DNA of 64,000 nt from Prevotella sp. oral taxon 376 (GCF_003043945.1 NZ_PYXG01000001.1:434001-498000); one strand, 5' to 3'. Positions 53,984 to 63,301 are shown, counted from the stretch's first letter. The notes: generated by a model from the letters alone, not told the origin. Program-made: numbers and translations.

Positions 53984-56404
53984 TCACTTCGAATAGTAGT
54001 GAGCATAGTTATAGAACGGCTCCGTAACCACATTGGCCGTCGTCTCACGGTAGGTATTGCCATATCCATCCGTGGCCTCAACGGTGATCTCCGCGTCAGG
54101 ATCCGTCGGAATATAATAATAGAGGTGATTCATAATCAGATAGGCATTCTTCTTACTGAAGAAGCTATAACCGTTCGATTTGGCATACTTGTGGTGATAG
54201 CCCACGGCAAAGGCATCCTGCCCCTGACTGTTGCAGCGCGTCATCTCGGTCTTCTTTCCGTTCTCGACGGCATAGACCTTCCATTTTGAGTCGGCATTGA
54301 ATACATTTGCCACGACGGCTCCTTTCCCGCCCGTGATGCTCCAGTCGGCAGCATAGGTCTCGGCATTGAAATCCGTGTCGGCCCTGAAGAGCGTCATCTG
54401 CCTGGAGGAATCCCAGAAGGTGCCCTTATAGTAGCAGTCCTGCGTGGCGGTTCCGTCGAATGTATAGACATAATATCCGTTCGGAGTGCCGCAGATGTTG
54501 ATGTTCGACTGCCAGATATCCCCGCATGCCGCCGCATGACAGTGTTCCAGGATGTGCTGTCCGCCAAAGTCAATCTCGTGGTTGATGGCAAAATGGGTAT
54601 GTCCGCAGAAGAGTTCGTAACCACCGCTGAACTGACTGAGCAGACTCATGAACTTCGTCAAGCGGGAAGAAGAATAATGAGCGCGCTCCGTGGAGAGGTT
54701 CAGCGATGCCGCTCCTTCCTTCGGCCGTGTCCCGAATGTCAACGGGATATGATAGTTGAGCACCACTTTCTTCGACTTATCGACAAAGCTGAGGTCCTGC
54801 TCCAACCATGCCATCTGCTCGTCGGTCAGCTCGCCGGGCTGGTAATAGCTTGCCCCGCGATAGAACCAGCAGTTGTTGAAGCAGACATAGTGGACATCGC
54901 CCCGATCGAAAGAATAGTCCGTCGGACCGAAATTCTCCTCCCACTTGCTCTTATAGATAGCATTGCCATCCTGATCGTGATTGCCAATCACGGAGAATAG
55001 AATCATCGAAGAAGAACCCAGCGCCGCACGAATCTGGCTCTCGAGGGCTGCGTTGTATCCGCCATAATATTGGACATCGTCCCCCATGGAGAGGCCATAG
55101 ACCGGAGTTCCGGCGGGCAGACTCGCTATTGTCTTCTTGATATCGGCCATCGTCTCATGGGTAAAGCGATAGACATCGCTCACATTTACCTGGTTGTCAT
55201 CGGCACTGGTATAATACGGATTGTAGGCATTCGTTACCTGCGGATCGCCTATCACGATCATCTTATAGTTGCTCTCCTTACCTCCGGCAAGCCTTTTCAA
55301 CTTGAAGTCGTACCGGGAGACACCCTCCTCGAGAGGCAGATAAACATAAGCGGTACGGTCGGTCTCTGAATGCGTGGGGATCGCGCAGTCTGCCGGAACG
55401 GTGTAATAGACGAACTTGGCATTGGCATTACAGTTAAACGCATAATGTCCCTTGGCGTCGGTCTGGACACAGGTGTAACTGTCGCTGACAACGACGCCCG
55501 GCATCGGCTTTCCCTCTGTATCGGTTACGATGCCCTCTACATCATAGGCGCTCTTCACAAACTTGTCGCTTGGCACTTCTATGGTCTTGAACTCACCGGC
55601 ACCGACCGTGATATTGCCAGCGGCAACGCTATACTTCGTTCCCCCTATGGTAATCGGTATACTGACGGAAGAAAGCTCCCCCGGATAGACTGCCACATAG
55701 AACAAAGCTTTTCCATCCAACATCTTTATGCCTGGAGCATCTATGCTGATACTCCCTTGGACACCCTCTCGAAGGGATGCGTCCCGAATGTTCAGCGACA
55801 CCTTATTATATAGGTTGGCGCCAACAACCTTACAAGCCGTTACGGCAGTATTGGCAATATCAGAAGGCAACGCGAGCACAAACTTGATAATTGCCATCCT
55901 GCGGCTGAAGGTCATCTTGACTGACTGCGTGGAATTAGGGTCGTAAATCGCAGTAGCATACAAGACATCGTGCGTGGTTGCACTGCCGTCGCCCGTCAAC
56001 TCGCCAGTCTGGAAATGAAGGTCGTTCATGATGCCATCGCTGGTGTTATAGACATTGGGGTATTGGGCATAGGCATAGATCTGGGTGATGCCGGAGACAT
56101 CCTTATCCAAATGGCCCATAAAGTTTGCCCTCGTCTTATCGCCGGCATCAGGGAAGTTCACAAACTTCAGGGTTCCCCGGTTCACCATTGCCCCATCCAA
56201 GGAGAAGAGTGAGATAGCGTCGGTCTCCTCCCAGACAGCAGCAACATCAGCTTCCGTCTCGGAATAGCCTACGCGCGTAGAAGCAATCTTACAGGCCGTA
56301 ATATTTACCGGCTGCGATTCCTCTGTACTCCTTAACTTGTCTTCTGCGTTTGAACAACTGGCCACCAAGACCATTATCATTGCCGAATATAAAATTTTCT
56401 TCAT
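53984..56404 (-). CDS. Surface lipoprotein with fimbrillin-like region and calcineurin-like phosphoesterase
   Basis: 806 aa from ATG 56404; lipobox LVASC with Cys17. Residues about 20-290 look like a fimbrillin-like beta domain (WEETDAISLFS, FSRRMAIIKFVL). A carboxypeptidase-regulatory-like domain follows (VEGIVTDTEGKPMPGV, about 300-370). The phosphoesterase domain has all metal motifs: IGDPQV (Asp387), GDDVQYYGG, GNHD (residues 474-477), YHIP and GHTH (602-604). A C-terminal beta domain (about 700-806) closes the protein. It should cleave phosphomono- or diesters outside the cell; the substrate is unknown. It begins 28 bp after the BACON lipoprotein gene, and an upstream in-frame ATG would overlap that gene. 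Confidence 0.85.
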   Translation of the reverse strand: MKKILYSAMIMVLVASCSNAEDKLRSTEESQPVNITACKIASTRVGYSETEADVAAVWEETDAISLFSLDGAMVNRGTLKFVNFPDAGDKTRANFMGHLDKDVSGITQIYAYAQYPNVYNTSDGIMNDLHFQTGELTGDGSATTHDVLYATAIYDPNSTQSVKMTFSRRMAIIKFVLALPSDIANTAVTACKVVGANLYNKVSLNIRDASLREGVQGSISIDAPGIKMLDGKALFYVAVYPGELSSVSIPITIGGTKYSVAAGNITVGAGEFKTIEVPSDKFVKSAYDVEGIVTDTEGKPMPGVVVSDSYTCVQTDAKGHYAFNCNANAKFVYYTVPADCAIPTHSETDRTAYVYLPLEEGVSRYDFKLKRLAGGKESNYKMIVIGDPQVTNAYNPYYTSADDNQVNVSDVYRFTHETMADIKKTIASLPAGTPVYGLSMGDDVQYYGGYNAALESQIRAALGSSSMILFSVIGNHDQDGNAIYKSKWEENFGPTDYSFDRGDVHYVCFNNCWFYRGASYYQPGELTDEQMAWLEQDLSFVDKSKKVVLNYHIPLTFGTRPKEGAASLNLSTERAHYSSSRLTKFMSLLSQFSGGYELFCGHTHFAINHEIDFGGQHILEHCHAAACGDIWQSNINICGTPNGYYVYTFDGTATQDCYYKGTFWDSSRQMTLFRADTDFNAETYAADWSITGGKGAVVANVFNADSKWKVYAVENGKKTEMTRCNSQGQDAFAVGYHHKYAKSNGYSFFSKKNAYLIMNHLYYYIPTDPDAEITVEATDGYGNTYRETTANVVTEPFYNYAHYYSK

Positions 56405-56432
56405 TTGTGTCATTATTAAAGCCTTGATTTGA

Positions 56433-58304
56433 TTAGTTATCGCCACCTATCGTAATTTCCTTATATCCGTCGGCCGTGCGCTTCATCACGATGTCTCCCT
56501 GATAAGTGATGGCATAGGCGCCCCAGTTGGCCTTCGGCGATCCAAGGTTCTCCGGCTCGCGGATGATATAATTCGCACTTGGAACCGTACCCGTATATCT
56601 CATTACCTGCAGCCCCACCACTCGCAGATTTCCGCTGAGATTCTGGTAACCATTGACTCTATTGGCATACCAAGAGACCTTCGTGGTATGTCCTACGACA
56701 GTTACATCACCCCGATACCACCAATATCCAGAGCCTCCAGTCCACGCATATTGGAAATCCCAATGCGTTGAAGTAGTTGTGTTATAGAACTCCGGCATCA
56801 GATTGGCATACTGTCCCGCATATGTTCCCGTATAAAGACGCTGGTTTTTACTATTACTCTGGTTCGTATCTATAAAGAAATATACATTAGCAGACTTCCT
56901 CGAATAATCAACCTCCGCACTACCTTTAGTCCTTAGATTCTCATAAAGTCCCCGCATGGAAAGGTTTTGCCTGTGGGTACCTGCCTGATAAATACCGGTT
57001 ATACTACTGCCGCCAGATTGATATGCAATCTCCATTTCCTGCTTATTCCCATAGTCAACGCCCTCTTTCACGATGTTGTCCGCAGCGCCATCGCCGGGAG
57101 TCGTACCGATGGCAGACCATGTATTGTCATGAATACCGGTACCCACTCCTGTAATTGTAGCATCCCCCGTTGTATAGAACGCCTTGAACGCCGTCATGTC
57201 CCATGTGCCGGCGAAATCCTTGTCCTCCATCTGGGTGATGTCTACCTTCGTTGTACTGCTTCCATTGGTAAAACTTAAGGTTGCCTGACGGGGAGCGCCC
57301 GTGGTATTTGCAGTCGCCGAGATAGTTACACGAGTTCCATCGGAACTTACATTCAACCAATCAGAGCCTTTCTCGGGTTCTCTCATAACATCGGCAATCT
57401 TATAGTTCTTGCAATCAATGACCTTACTCCAAGCCGCATCGGGAATCCACAAAGTCATATCTTCAATGGACGAAGCATTGCGGGAGACGGTATACAACTT
57501 ACCCGCCTCAAGAGTTGCACTATGCGTAACCAGCAGGTTGCTATAGGTTGTGCCACCAACAATAACATCGGCGCAGAGCTCTCTCACCGTACCCGGATAG
57601 AGCGCGGCATAAACCGTAACCTCCGTCCCACTGACCGGAGCAGCCGTCAGCGTGATGTTGCCCGTTTTCAGATCAGCAAAAGTATTTGTGTTCCCGCTCC
57701 ATACGACCGAGGTCGGAAGCCCCGTTCCTTTCAATGTAACAGTAGCTGTATGAGCCGCGACTGCCACAGGCAAGGTTACCGTTGCCTTGAGGAAACTCAT
57801 ATAATGGTTAAAATGCATATGAATGGGGGATGTTCCGGAAGGTTCATAGCCGCCGTTACCTGTAAGAATATCATACTTCCCGAGGTCGGAAGCTACACCC
57901 GTCTGGACAGACCAGTCAAAAGTCATATTGGTTCCGGAAACCGTCGAGCTGGCCGTCTTCACGCAAGCATTCACCTCGGAGCTCTGTGTCGGCGCCGTGC
58001 CGAAAGCCCCCGTGAAATTGGCCTTATGGGCATCACTCTGTATTTGGGAGACTGTAAAGTTACCTGTATTCGCAGATCCTGCAACTACCGCAAAGAGGGC
58101 ATCTGTCGATTCCCAAGCAACTTTCAATCTCTCCACGCCCTCTGTATCGGTCGTAAATGATACACGAGTCCCTTCGTCAACACCAGCTGCTATCGTAACA
58201 CTCGCTGACTGGGAGTTTCCCCCCGCATGGATAGGCTCATCGGAAGAGCAACCTGCCAAAAGACTCGCGAAGCACGCGCCGAGAAAAATATTCCTTAATA
58301 CCAT
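56433..58304 (-). CDS. BACON-domain lipoprotein B (fimbrillin-like N-terminus)
   Basis: 623 aa, lipobox LLAGC with Cys19. The N-terminal 280 residues look fimbrillin-like (RLKVAWESTDALFAV, FNHYMSFLKATV). A BACON-like domain follows at about 315-370 (WLNVSSDGTRVTISA, TGAPRQATLSF, VDITQ). The C-terminal 240 residues are a tyrosine- and glycine-rich beta region shared with lipoprotein A (60621-62513). BACON domains usually bind carbohydrate or mucin. Its start overlaps a small peptide gene by 10 bp, and the phosphoesterase gene follows. The function is inferred only as surface binding. Confidence 0.75.
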   Translation of the reverse strand: MVLRNIFLGACFASLLAGCSSDEPIHAGGNSQSASVTIAAGVDEGTRVSFTTDTEGVERLKVAWESTDALFAVVAGSANTGNFTVSQIQSDAHKANFTGAFGTAPTQSSEVNACVKTASSTVSGTNMTFDWSVQTGVASDLGKYDILTGNGGYEPSGTSPIHMHFNHYMSFLKATVTLPVAVAAHTATVTLKGTGLPTSVVWSGNTNTFADLKTGNITLTAAPVSGTEVTVYAALYPGTVRELCADVIVGGTTYSNLLVTHSATLEAGKLYTVSRNASSIEDMTLWIPDAAWSKVIDCKNYKIADVMREPEKGSDWLNVSSDGTRVTISATANTTGAPRQATLSFTNGSSTTKVDITQMEDKDFAGTWDMTAFKAFYTTGDATITGVGTGIHDNTWSAIGTTPGDGAADNIVKEGVDYGNKQEMEIAYQSGGSSITGIYQAGTHRQNLSMRGLYENLRTKGSAEVDYSRKSANVYFFIDTNQSNSKNQRLYTGTYAGQYANLMPEFYNTTTSTHWDFQYAWTGGSGYWWYRGDVTVVGHTTKVSWYANRVNGYQNLSGNLRVVGLQVMRYTGTVPSANYIIREPENLGSPKANWGAYAITYQGDIVMKRTADGYKEITIGGDN

Positions 58305-58519
58305 ACTCCGCCCTCCTCAAGTCCTCCTTCCTCAGCAAACAGACTGATATCCATTTCCTTGGACTCGTAGCTACCACCATCGATATCGCCACCATTGCCG
58401 ACATCGCTAATGGATCCATGGCACAGCTCTTCATCATCCAAGATGTTGAGAATCTTACATCTCGGGTAAACATATTCCCTGCGCCCATGCTGTGGTGTTA
58501 TCATGATTTTCCTCTCCAC
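58295..58519 (-). CDS. Small acidic peptide B preceding BACON lipoprotein B
   Basis: 74 aa (or 69 from the ATG at 58504). No signal peptide. Central motif YPRCKILNILDDEELCHGS is followed by an acidic, Gly-rich tail ending GGVWY. Peptide A (62517-62741) has the same layout: PRIKVMGLDAMESFCDGS, acidic/Gly tail and NVWED end. It begins 19 bp after the M64 gene and overlaps the lipoprotein gene by 10 bp, so it is co-transcribed. I do not recognise the family. A leader or precursor-type peptide is possible but unproven. Confidence 0.6.
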   Translation of the reverse strand: MERKIMITPQHGRREYVYPRCKILNILDDEELCHGSISDVGNGGDIDGGSYESKEMDISLFAEEGGLEEGGVWY

Positions 58520-58538
58520 AATATATATTATATCTAAA

Positions 58539-60410
58539 TTAATTATCCAATACAGGACGGGCTGTCATCGGCATCACCTCTATGTCCTTCATCGTGGGCG
58601 ACGGCATTCTGTAAGCCTTGGCGCCAGCGGCATTTGCATAAGAAGAAATACGGCTGTCGACATGACAGAAGACATCCTGATCGAAAGGCAGTCCACACGC
58701 CTCGTAGACGCGCTTCATGATAAGATATCTGGACCAGGCATTGAAATAAGACCGATTATCAATCATGCAACTCAACGGCTCTGGCCGCCATACTCCTTTC
58801 TCGTAGGTGCTTCCACCTTCGTAAAGGCCTTCGCCCGTATAGCCCTTGCCCTGCATCCAATCCCAGCCATAGCTGCTCTGACTGGTCGTAACATTGAGCG
58901 CAAAGGGCGCACTGTAGCGATGGCTCGCATTTAAAGAAAAGGCCTGCCACATATTGATACTCGTATCCAAAGTATAATACTCATCATCCAGACGGCCGAT
59001 GCCATGGCCGCCAAGCTCGTGGACAACAATGCTCGTCCAGGTTCCCGTATTCTTCGGTGCTCCCACATGATTACTCCAGGCGCGCGTCTTGGGGAATGTG
59101 GGCACCATGGCATAGCTCTGCCCATCCTGTCTGTAATGGCATATACCCGCATAGCGTGTATCGTTGATCAGCATGAGAATGGCCGTATTGGTGATACTCC
59201 CCACAAACGAGCCCTTACCATTCAGGTCTGGACAATACCGCTTCACAAAGTCATAGACCTTACTTTCTTCCTTCACGCCCATATAGGAGTAGCTCTTATC
59301 GCCCGGTCCCCAGCCTGCGCCAAAGTAGGTATCACGCTCGGTAGCCACGGTCGTACTGTTGTTATCGGTATAGATATCAGCCCCGGCATCCTTTGAAGCA
59401 GCCGCAATGAAATAGACATTAAAATAGTCTTTCAGGTGATTATACGGCTCAACGGTGAAAAGTTTGTCCATCGCGGCCTTGGCATCGGCATAGAACTGAC
59501 CGCCCGACTTCTTCATGTCGGTCAACTGATAGCCCTCTGGAATCACGACCAAGGTAAAAGCCTTGCCCGTCGTTGCCGCATGATAGGTTATCACATCGCC
59601 GTCAGTATAGAACTCCGACGCATCCCTTACCCAGCTGGCGGGAGCTTCTTCCGGTCCCTGTATGGTCTTCATCTCTCCTGCTGCCAACGCCGGCAACGCA
59701 GAGTTCAAGGTATATCTGTAACCATCCTTATACTTCAAGATAATCTTTCCGTCATCAGGAAGAATGCCATAGCAATAGGCCGACTTGTCGGAAATATCAT
59801 AAATATAGGACGGCGTGGCATCTGTCTCGTCCCAAGTGAGGTCTTTGAGAGAGGTCAACTTGGTAAAGCTGGTCTTCATATTCTCCACATAGGCCTCGCT
59901 GCTGCAACCTGTAATCTTAACCAGAGAGGTCTTGCGCTGGTCGAGGCGCAGGGTGATTGTGATGGTCTTGTCGGCCTTCGCATAACTTCCCGATCGGGTA
60001 TAGACCACATCGCCTTTCGTCGCACCCTGCAGCTTGCCGTTGGCAAGAGCCAGGGAGCCGGCCGACGCATAGAGCCCCGTTACTGTTCCGCTCGCCGCAA
60101 AGCCGGCAGAGCTCGGCCCCACGGCCTCAATGGAAAACTGTTTATCGGAAGCAGAATAGGTCAACTGGTAGGCATTAGTCTCTTCGTTGTCAAGGATGAT
60201 ATAGATTTTATCGCCGTTTTGCCATGCTCCGGTTTCAGGAAACATACGGGAGGCCACGCCAACTGTTGCATTCACGACCACCCGATAGCCACTCAAATCA
60301 CTCGTACGCTCCACCAGGATCTCGCTGACGGTCTCCTCACTTTCAGAGCATGCCGCAAGAAGCAGCAGGCACAGCAATAATGGCGCACTATGGAATATTA
60401 GTTTTTTCAT
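58539..60410 (-). CDS. M64-family metallopeptidase lipoprotein (IgA peptidase M64 type)
   Basis: 623 aa from ATG 60410, lipobox LLAAC with Cys21. A fimbrillin-like N-terminal part (about 25-270) precedes the peptidase domain. The zinc motif HELGGHGIGRLDDEYY starts at His464, with Glu465 as general base and His468 as second ligand. This is the M64 pattern, whose founding member cuts IgA. Later WRPEPLSCMIDN fits the family end. Being a surface lipoprotein it could degrade host or dietary proteins; the target is unknown. It has its own promoter and leads the operon M64-peptide B-lipoprotein B-phosphoesterase. An earlier ATG at 60422 would add four residues before MKK. Confidence 0.88.
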   Translation of the reverse strand: MKKLIFHSAPLLLCLLLLAACSESEETVSEILVERTSDLSGYRVVVNATVGVASRMFPETGAWQNGDKIYIILDNEETNAYQLTYSASDKQFSIEAVGPSSAGFAASGTVTGLYASAGSLALANGKLQGATKGDVVYTRSGSYAKADKTITITLRLDQRKTSLVKITGCSSEAYVENMKTSFTKLTSLKDLTWDETDATPSYIYDISDKSAYCYGILPDDGKIILKYKDGYRYTLNSALPALAAGEMKTIQGPEEAPASWVRDASEFYTDGDVITYHAATTGKAFTLVVIPEGYQLTDMKKSGGQFYADAKAAMDKLFTVEPYNHLKDYFNVYFIAAASKDAGADIYTDNNSTTVATERDTYFGAGWGPGDKSYSYMGVKEESKVYDFVKRYCPDLNGKGSFVGSITNTAILMLINDTRYAGICHYRQDGQSYAMVPTFPKTRAWSNHVGAPKNTGTWTSIVVHELGGHGIGRLDDEYYTLDTSINMWQAFSLNASHRYSAPFALNVTTSQSSYGWDWMQGKGYTGEGLYEGGSTYEKGVWRPEPLSCMIDNRSYFNAWSRYLIMKRVYEACGLPFDQDVFCHVDSRISSYANAAGAKAYRMPSPTMKDIEVMPMTARPVLDN

Positions 60411-60467
60411 GTATTCAGTCATTGGGACTCTTGATAGATTCTGAGATATTTGTTATCGTAATTGTTG

Positions 60468-60498
60468 CAAAGATAACCTTTTTCCATCCAAATTCAAA
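60468..60498 (-). promoter_or_regulatory. Promoter of the M64 operon
   Basis: Minus strand: -7 TATCTTTG (60468-60475), 19-bp spacer and -33 TTTG (60495-60498). Confidence 0.72.
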
Positions 60499-60531
60499 AA
60501 CAAACTCTCCTTTTTTCTTCAAACAAAAGAG

Positions 60532-60556
60532 GTTTGCGCAACGATATTGCGCAAAC
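60532..60556 (-). terminator. Hairpin after lipoprotein A
   Basis: Perfect 10-bp stem GTTTGCGCAA/TTGCGCAAAC with a 5-nt loop. On the minus strand it is followed by CTCTTTTGTTTG, a weak T run. Confidence 0.55.
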
Positions 60557-60620
60557 TGTATTGCAAAGGAAAGGGGAGAAAGCCGACGCCTCCTCCCCCT
60601 TCGATTGGATATATCTGTTA

Positions 60621-62513
60621 CTACTTTATCGTATAACCTGCTGCCGTAATGCCATTGGCATTCGTCTTTGCGCCAGAGGCATTACCTGTCCGCATGAAAT
60701 AACTACCCACCTTTCCTTTCGCGTTTACCTGATAAACCTGAGCATAACCAGATACTGTCGCATGGGTAAACACATCTGTGGAAGAAAGAACGACATCTAT
60801 TCCAGCTATCTGGTTCATCGTGTTTGAGGAATACTGAGGAACCGAGGAAAACTCCACATTATTATTGGTCCTATTGTAATAAATAATCTGCGACAGGTCC
60901 TTCGTTACAGTATACCAGGCCCAAGTATAGTCGGGGTCGCCAAGCTCTGTCTCGTAAAACATCCACGGCTTACCCCAATCCTTTGCTTTCCGGGTAACTA
61001 AAGCAGGTACGAATGCCACATATTTCCCATTTACCTGCTGATTTTGGCCGTCACGAGCATCCAAGAACACTCCAAACTTCGCAGAGCAATTCTCATAATC
61101 AATCTCAAGACATGCGTCTAAAACAGCCGTACCATATAATCCCGTGATACCGATATTGTTCGTATGCTTCGTTCCGTTGGCGTCCGTCAGTTCAGCAGAA
61201 GTTCTTGGCTCTCCAAATATAAGGCCTTCAAATGTATAGGGATCCGACGCTCCAGTTATAGCACCTGTTCCCGCAAAGACTTTTGTCGTATAAGAATATG
61301 TCCCCTTGAAGTCATTAGGCTCAAGCTGGGTGATAACATATTTCAATATTATTCCACCTGCCTTCAAGTCTATTTCGCCCGTTCGGGGAGCCCCCGTCGC
61401 GTTGGCCGCGACATGAATCCGTCCGCCTTCGAAAGTCAGCCAGGTAGCCTCAGAGGATTCGAGTGTGGCTCCCGCAACCTCTATACTGCTCTCCCCATCT
61501 TTCATCCATTGGGTAATCGTCTTACTTCCTGCCAGCGTAATGGGCATGGTATAAAGCTTCGCTCCCTTCAGGGTGGAGACATCTTCTTCCCCACTCATCG
61601 TTACATGTTCTACCGTATATTCACCTGTATAGTCGACATCACCTATCTTGGAGTTAACATTCAATAGCTCTAAAGGTTTTGCCGTGGTGGGCCAGAAGCA
61701 GACATAGGCGATGGCCGTCTTCGTTCCATCCGCATTTTCCTGCACTTCGGCAACCTTCGCCTTTGTAAAAGGCACGGTTCCGTTTGTAATGGTAGCTCCG
61801 CTTGCCTTACCCCAACCACATGTATATTTACTATATGCATTCTCCCCATACAGGTCTATCGGTGTTTCACCCTTCACCAGTTCCGTACCAGCGGGGAACA
61901 CAGCTTTTACCTTCAGAATAGAGGTGCACAGTTCGGGATTCGAGTTGAAATTCACATTCTTCACGGTCAACCGGGCGTTTGCGTCATCCCACTCATAGTT
62001 CTCCGCCTTGGTCATGTCGTGGTTGGTAACCCGTTGCATGTGAGCCGTGGCATCTTCCAGCGTACCGTCCTGCACGCTCAGATCATTATTAAACTTTTCG
62101 TAGAAGTCTGGCTTACTCTTCGCACTTGCCAGGATCATGTGCAAATCGGTCAGTTCGCCGCCGGTCATGATGTGTTTCAGCACCTCAGCCGTCAGCTCAC
62201 CCGAGTTGGAAGTGAATGTGCCACCCATGGAAGAAACGCCCGTACAGGTCAGCTTGTACTTTCCCAGAGGTGATGTACCTTTACGAAAGAATACCGTGAT
62301 ATAATCGACATCCTTCTCGAAGGTGGCCTTCAAGTTGGTGCCATTATCGGTATAGACGGCGCGAGACTCCGGCTTCAAGGCTACAGTGATAGAGACACCC
62401 TTGCCCGCTACCGCCTGATTCGAGTCAACACCCTCTATCTCGTCAGAAGAGCAGGATGCCAGCGACAGAACCGATGCCAGCATGGCAACAAACATAAACA
62501 ACTTATTCTTCAT
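60621..62513 (-). CDS. BACON-domain lipoprotein A (fimbrillin-like N-terminus)
   Basis: 630 aa, lipobox SLASC with Cys21. The N-terminal half is fimbrillin-like with a central NVNFNSNPELCTSILKVKAVF. The BACON-like region (about 355-400) has WLTFEGGRIHVAANATGAPR and VITQLEPNDFKGTYSY. It parallels lipoprotein B (WLNV, TISA, TGAPR, DITQMEDKDFAGTW). The C-terminal domains also match (GLYGTAVLDACLEIDYENCSAKFGV versus GLYENLRTKGSAEVDYSRKSANVYF as shorter shared cores: GLY, EVDY/EIDY, SA). They are paralogues. It starts 3 bp after the stop of small peptide A and ends before a hairpin. A role in binding surface glycans is inferred from BACON. Confidence 0.75.
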   Translation of the reverse strand: MKNKLFMFVAMLASVLSLASCSSDEIEGVDSNQAVAGKGVSITVALKPESRAVYTDNGTNLKATFEKDVDYITVFFRKGTSPLGKYKLTCTGVSSMGGTFTSNSGELTAEVLKHIMTGGELTDLHMILASAKSKPDFYEKFNNDLSVQDGTLEDATAHMQRVTNHDMTKAENYEWDDANARLTVKNVNFNSNPELCTSILKVKAVFPAGTELVKGETPIDLYGENAYSKYTCGWGKASGATITNGTVPFTKAKVAEVQENADGTKTAIAYVCFWPTTAKPLELLNVNSKIGDVDYTGEYTVEHVTMSGEEDVSTLKGAKLYTMPITLAGSKTITQWMKDGESSIEVAGATLESSEATWLTFEGGRIHVAANATGAPRTGEIDLKAGGIILKYVITQLEPNDFKGTYSYTTKVFAGTGAITGASDPYTFEGLIFGEPRTSAELTDANGTKHTNNIGITGLYGTAVLDACLEIDYENCSAKFGVFLDARDGQNQQVNGKYVAFVPALVTRKAKDWGKPWMFYETELGDPDYTWAWYTVTKDLSQIIYYNRTNNNVEFSSVPQYSSNTMNQIAGIDVVLSSTDVFTHATVSGYAQVYQVNAKGKVGSYFMRTGNASGAKTNANGITAAGYTIK

Positions 62514-62516
62514 GGC

Positions 62517-62741
62517 TCAATCCTCCCATACATTATAGTCGTGATACTTATAACCTCCTTCGTTTTCCTTCGAGAGGTTACCGTCGCCCGGGATTTCCGG
62601 ACTGGGGACTGCGGTACTTCCGTCACAAAAGGATTCCATGGCATCGAGGCCCATCACCTTGATTCGCGGTTGCTGATAGTTTTTTCTCGTATCCTGCAGA
62701 CTTTCCATGCAGGAATCGAATACAAGATTTTTCATTGGCAT
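62517..62741 (-). CDS. Small acidic peptide A preceding BACON lipoprotein A
   Basis: 74 aa without signal peptide. A basic N-terminal third (LQDTRKNYQQPRIKV) leads to LDAMESFCDGS and an acidic, Gly/Pro-containing tail that ends NVWED. The layout matches peptide B. It is first in its operon, 83 bp behind a full promoter, and only 3 bp before lipoprotein A. I do not recognise it as a named family. Options are a secreted or modified peptide precursor, a small regulator, or a translation leader. Confidence 0.6.
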   Translation of the reverse strand: MPMKNLVFDSCMESLQDTRKNYQQPRIKVMGLDAMESFCDGSTAVPSPEIPGDGNLSKENEGGYKYHDYNVWED

Positions 62742-62823
62742 TTAATTTATTGTTTTATACATTTTAGGTTCTGATTATTAGGATATGACAGGAAAAAGCA
62801 TCCTTTTCGCCTGCTATACTTTG

Positions 62824-62854
62824 CAAATATAGCCTTTAAAAATTATTTTTCAAA
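62824..62854 (-). promoter_or_regulatory. Promoter of peptide A-lipoprotein A
   Basis: Minus strand: -7 TATATTTG (62824-62831), 19-bp spacer and -33 TTTG (62851-62854). Predicted leader of about 75 nt. Confidence 0.78.
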
Positions 62855-62987
62855 CAATACCCCGATGATTTCAAGTATTTTTTCACACCTTTTTGCGCTA
62901 ATTTGCGCAGAAAAAGGACAGTATCTCTGCGCCCCTAATCAATTCCCCTGAAAGTAGCTAAGAGCCTCCCTTCCCCTTACTAACGGC

Positions 62988-63053
62988 GTGTAATCATGTT
63001 ACAAGCGGTGTGTAATCATGTTACAAACAGCGTGTAACACCTTCACGGAGTAC
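62988..63053. repeat. 66-bp triple-palindrome element, class D
   Basis: Units at 62988-63009, 63010-63031 and 63032-63053. The first two share an identical GTGTAATCATGTTACAA with an imperfect inner dyad. The third is degenerate but starts GTGTAA and keeps CGTG/CACG ends. The 22-bp period is exact for the first two and less certain for the third. Confidence 0.65.
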
Positions 63054-63301
63054 GAATCTTGCAACCCCAACAAGCATACAGCATCACCGCAAGAAAGCAT
63101 GGCACGCATATCCAATAGGCATTGGGGCTAATCTTGCTAATGCACTTTCTTCCTCAAATATATTCCATGTTGATTATCAATGATTTATACTTGTATGGTA
63201 CAAAAATGTTTCCTCAATTTGAGTAGTATCGATTAGTAAACATCTTGGATGTTGTCACCCTAAATATGATAAACATATTTTCCTAAAAAGAATGAAAACA
63301 T

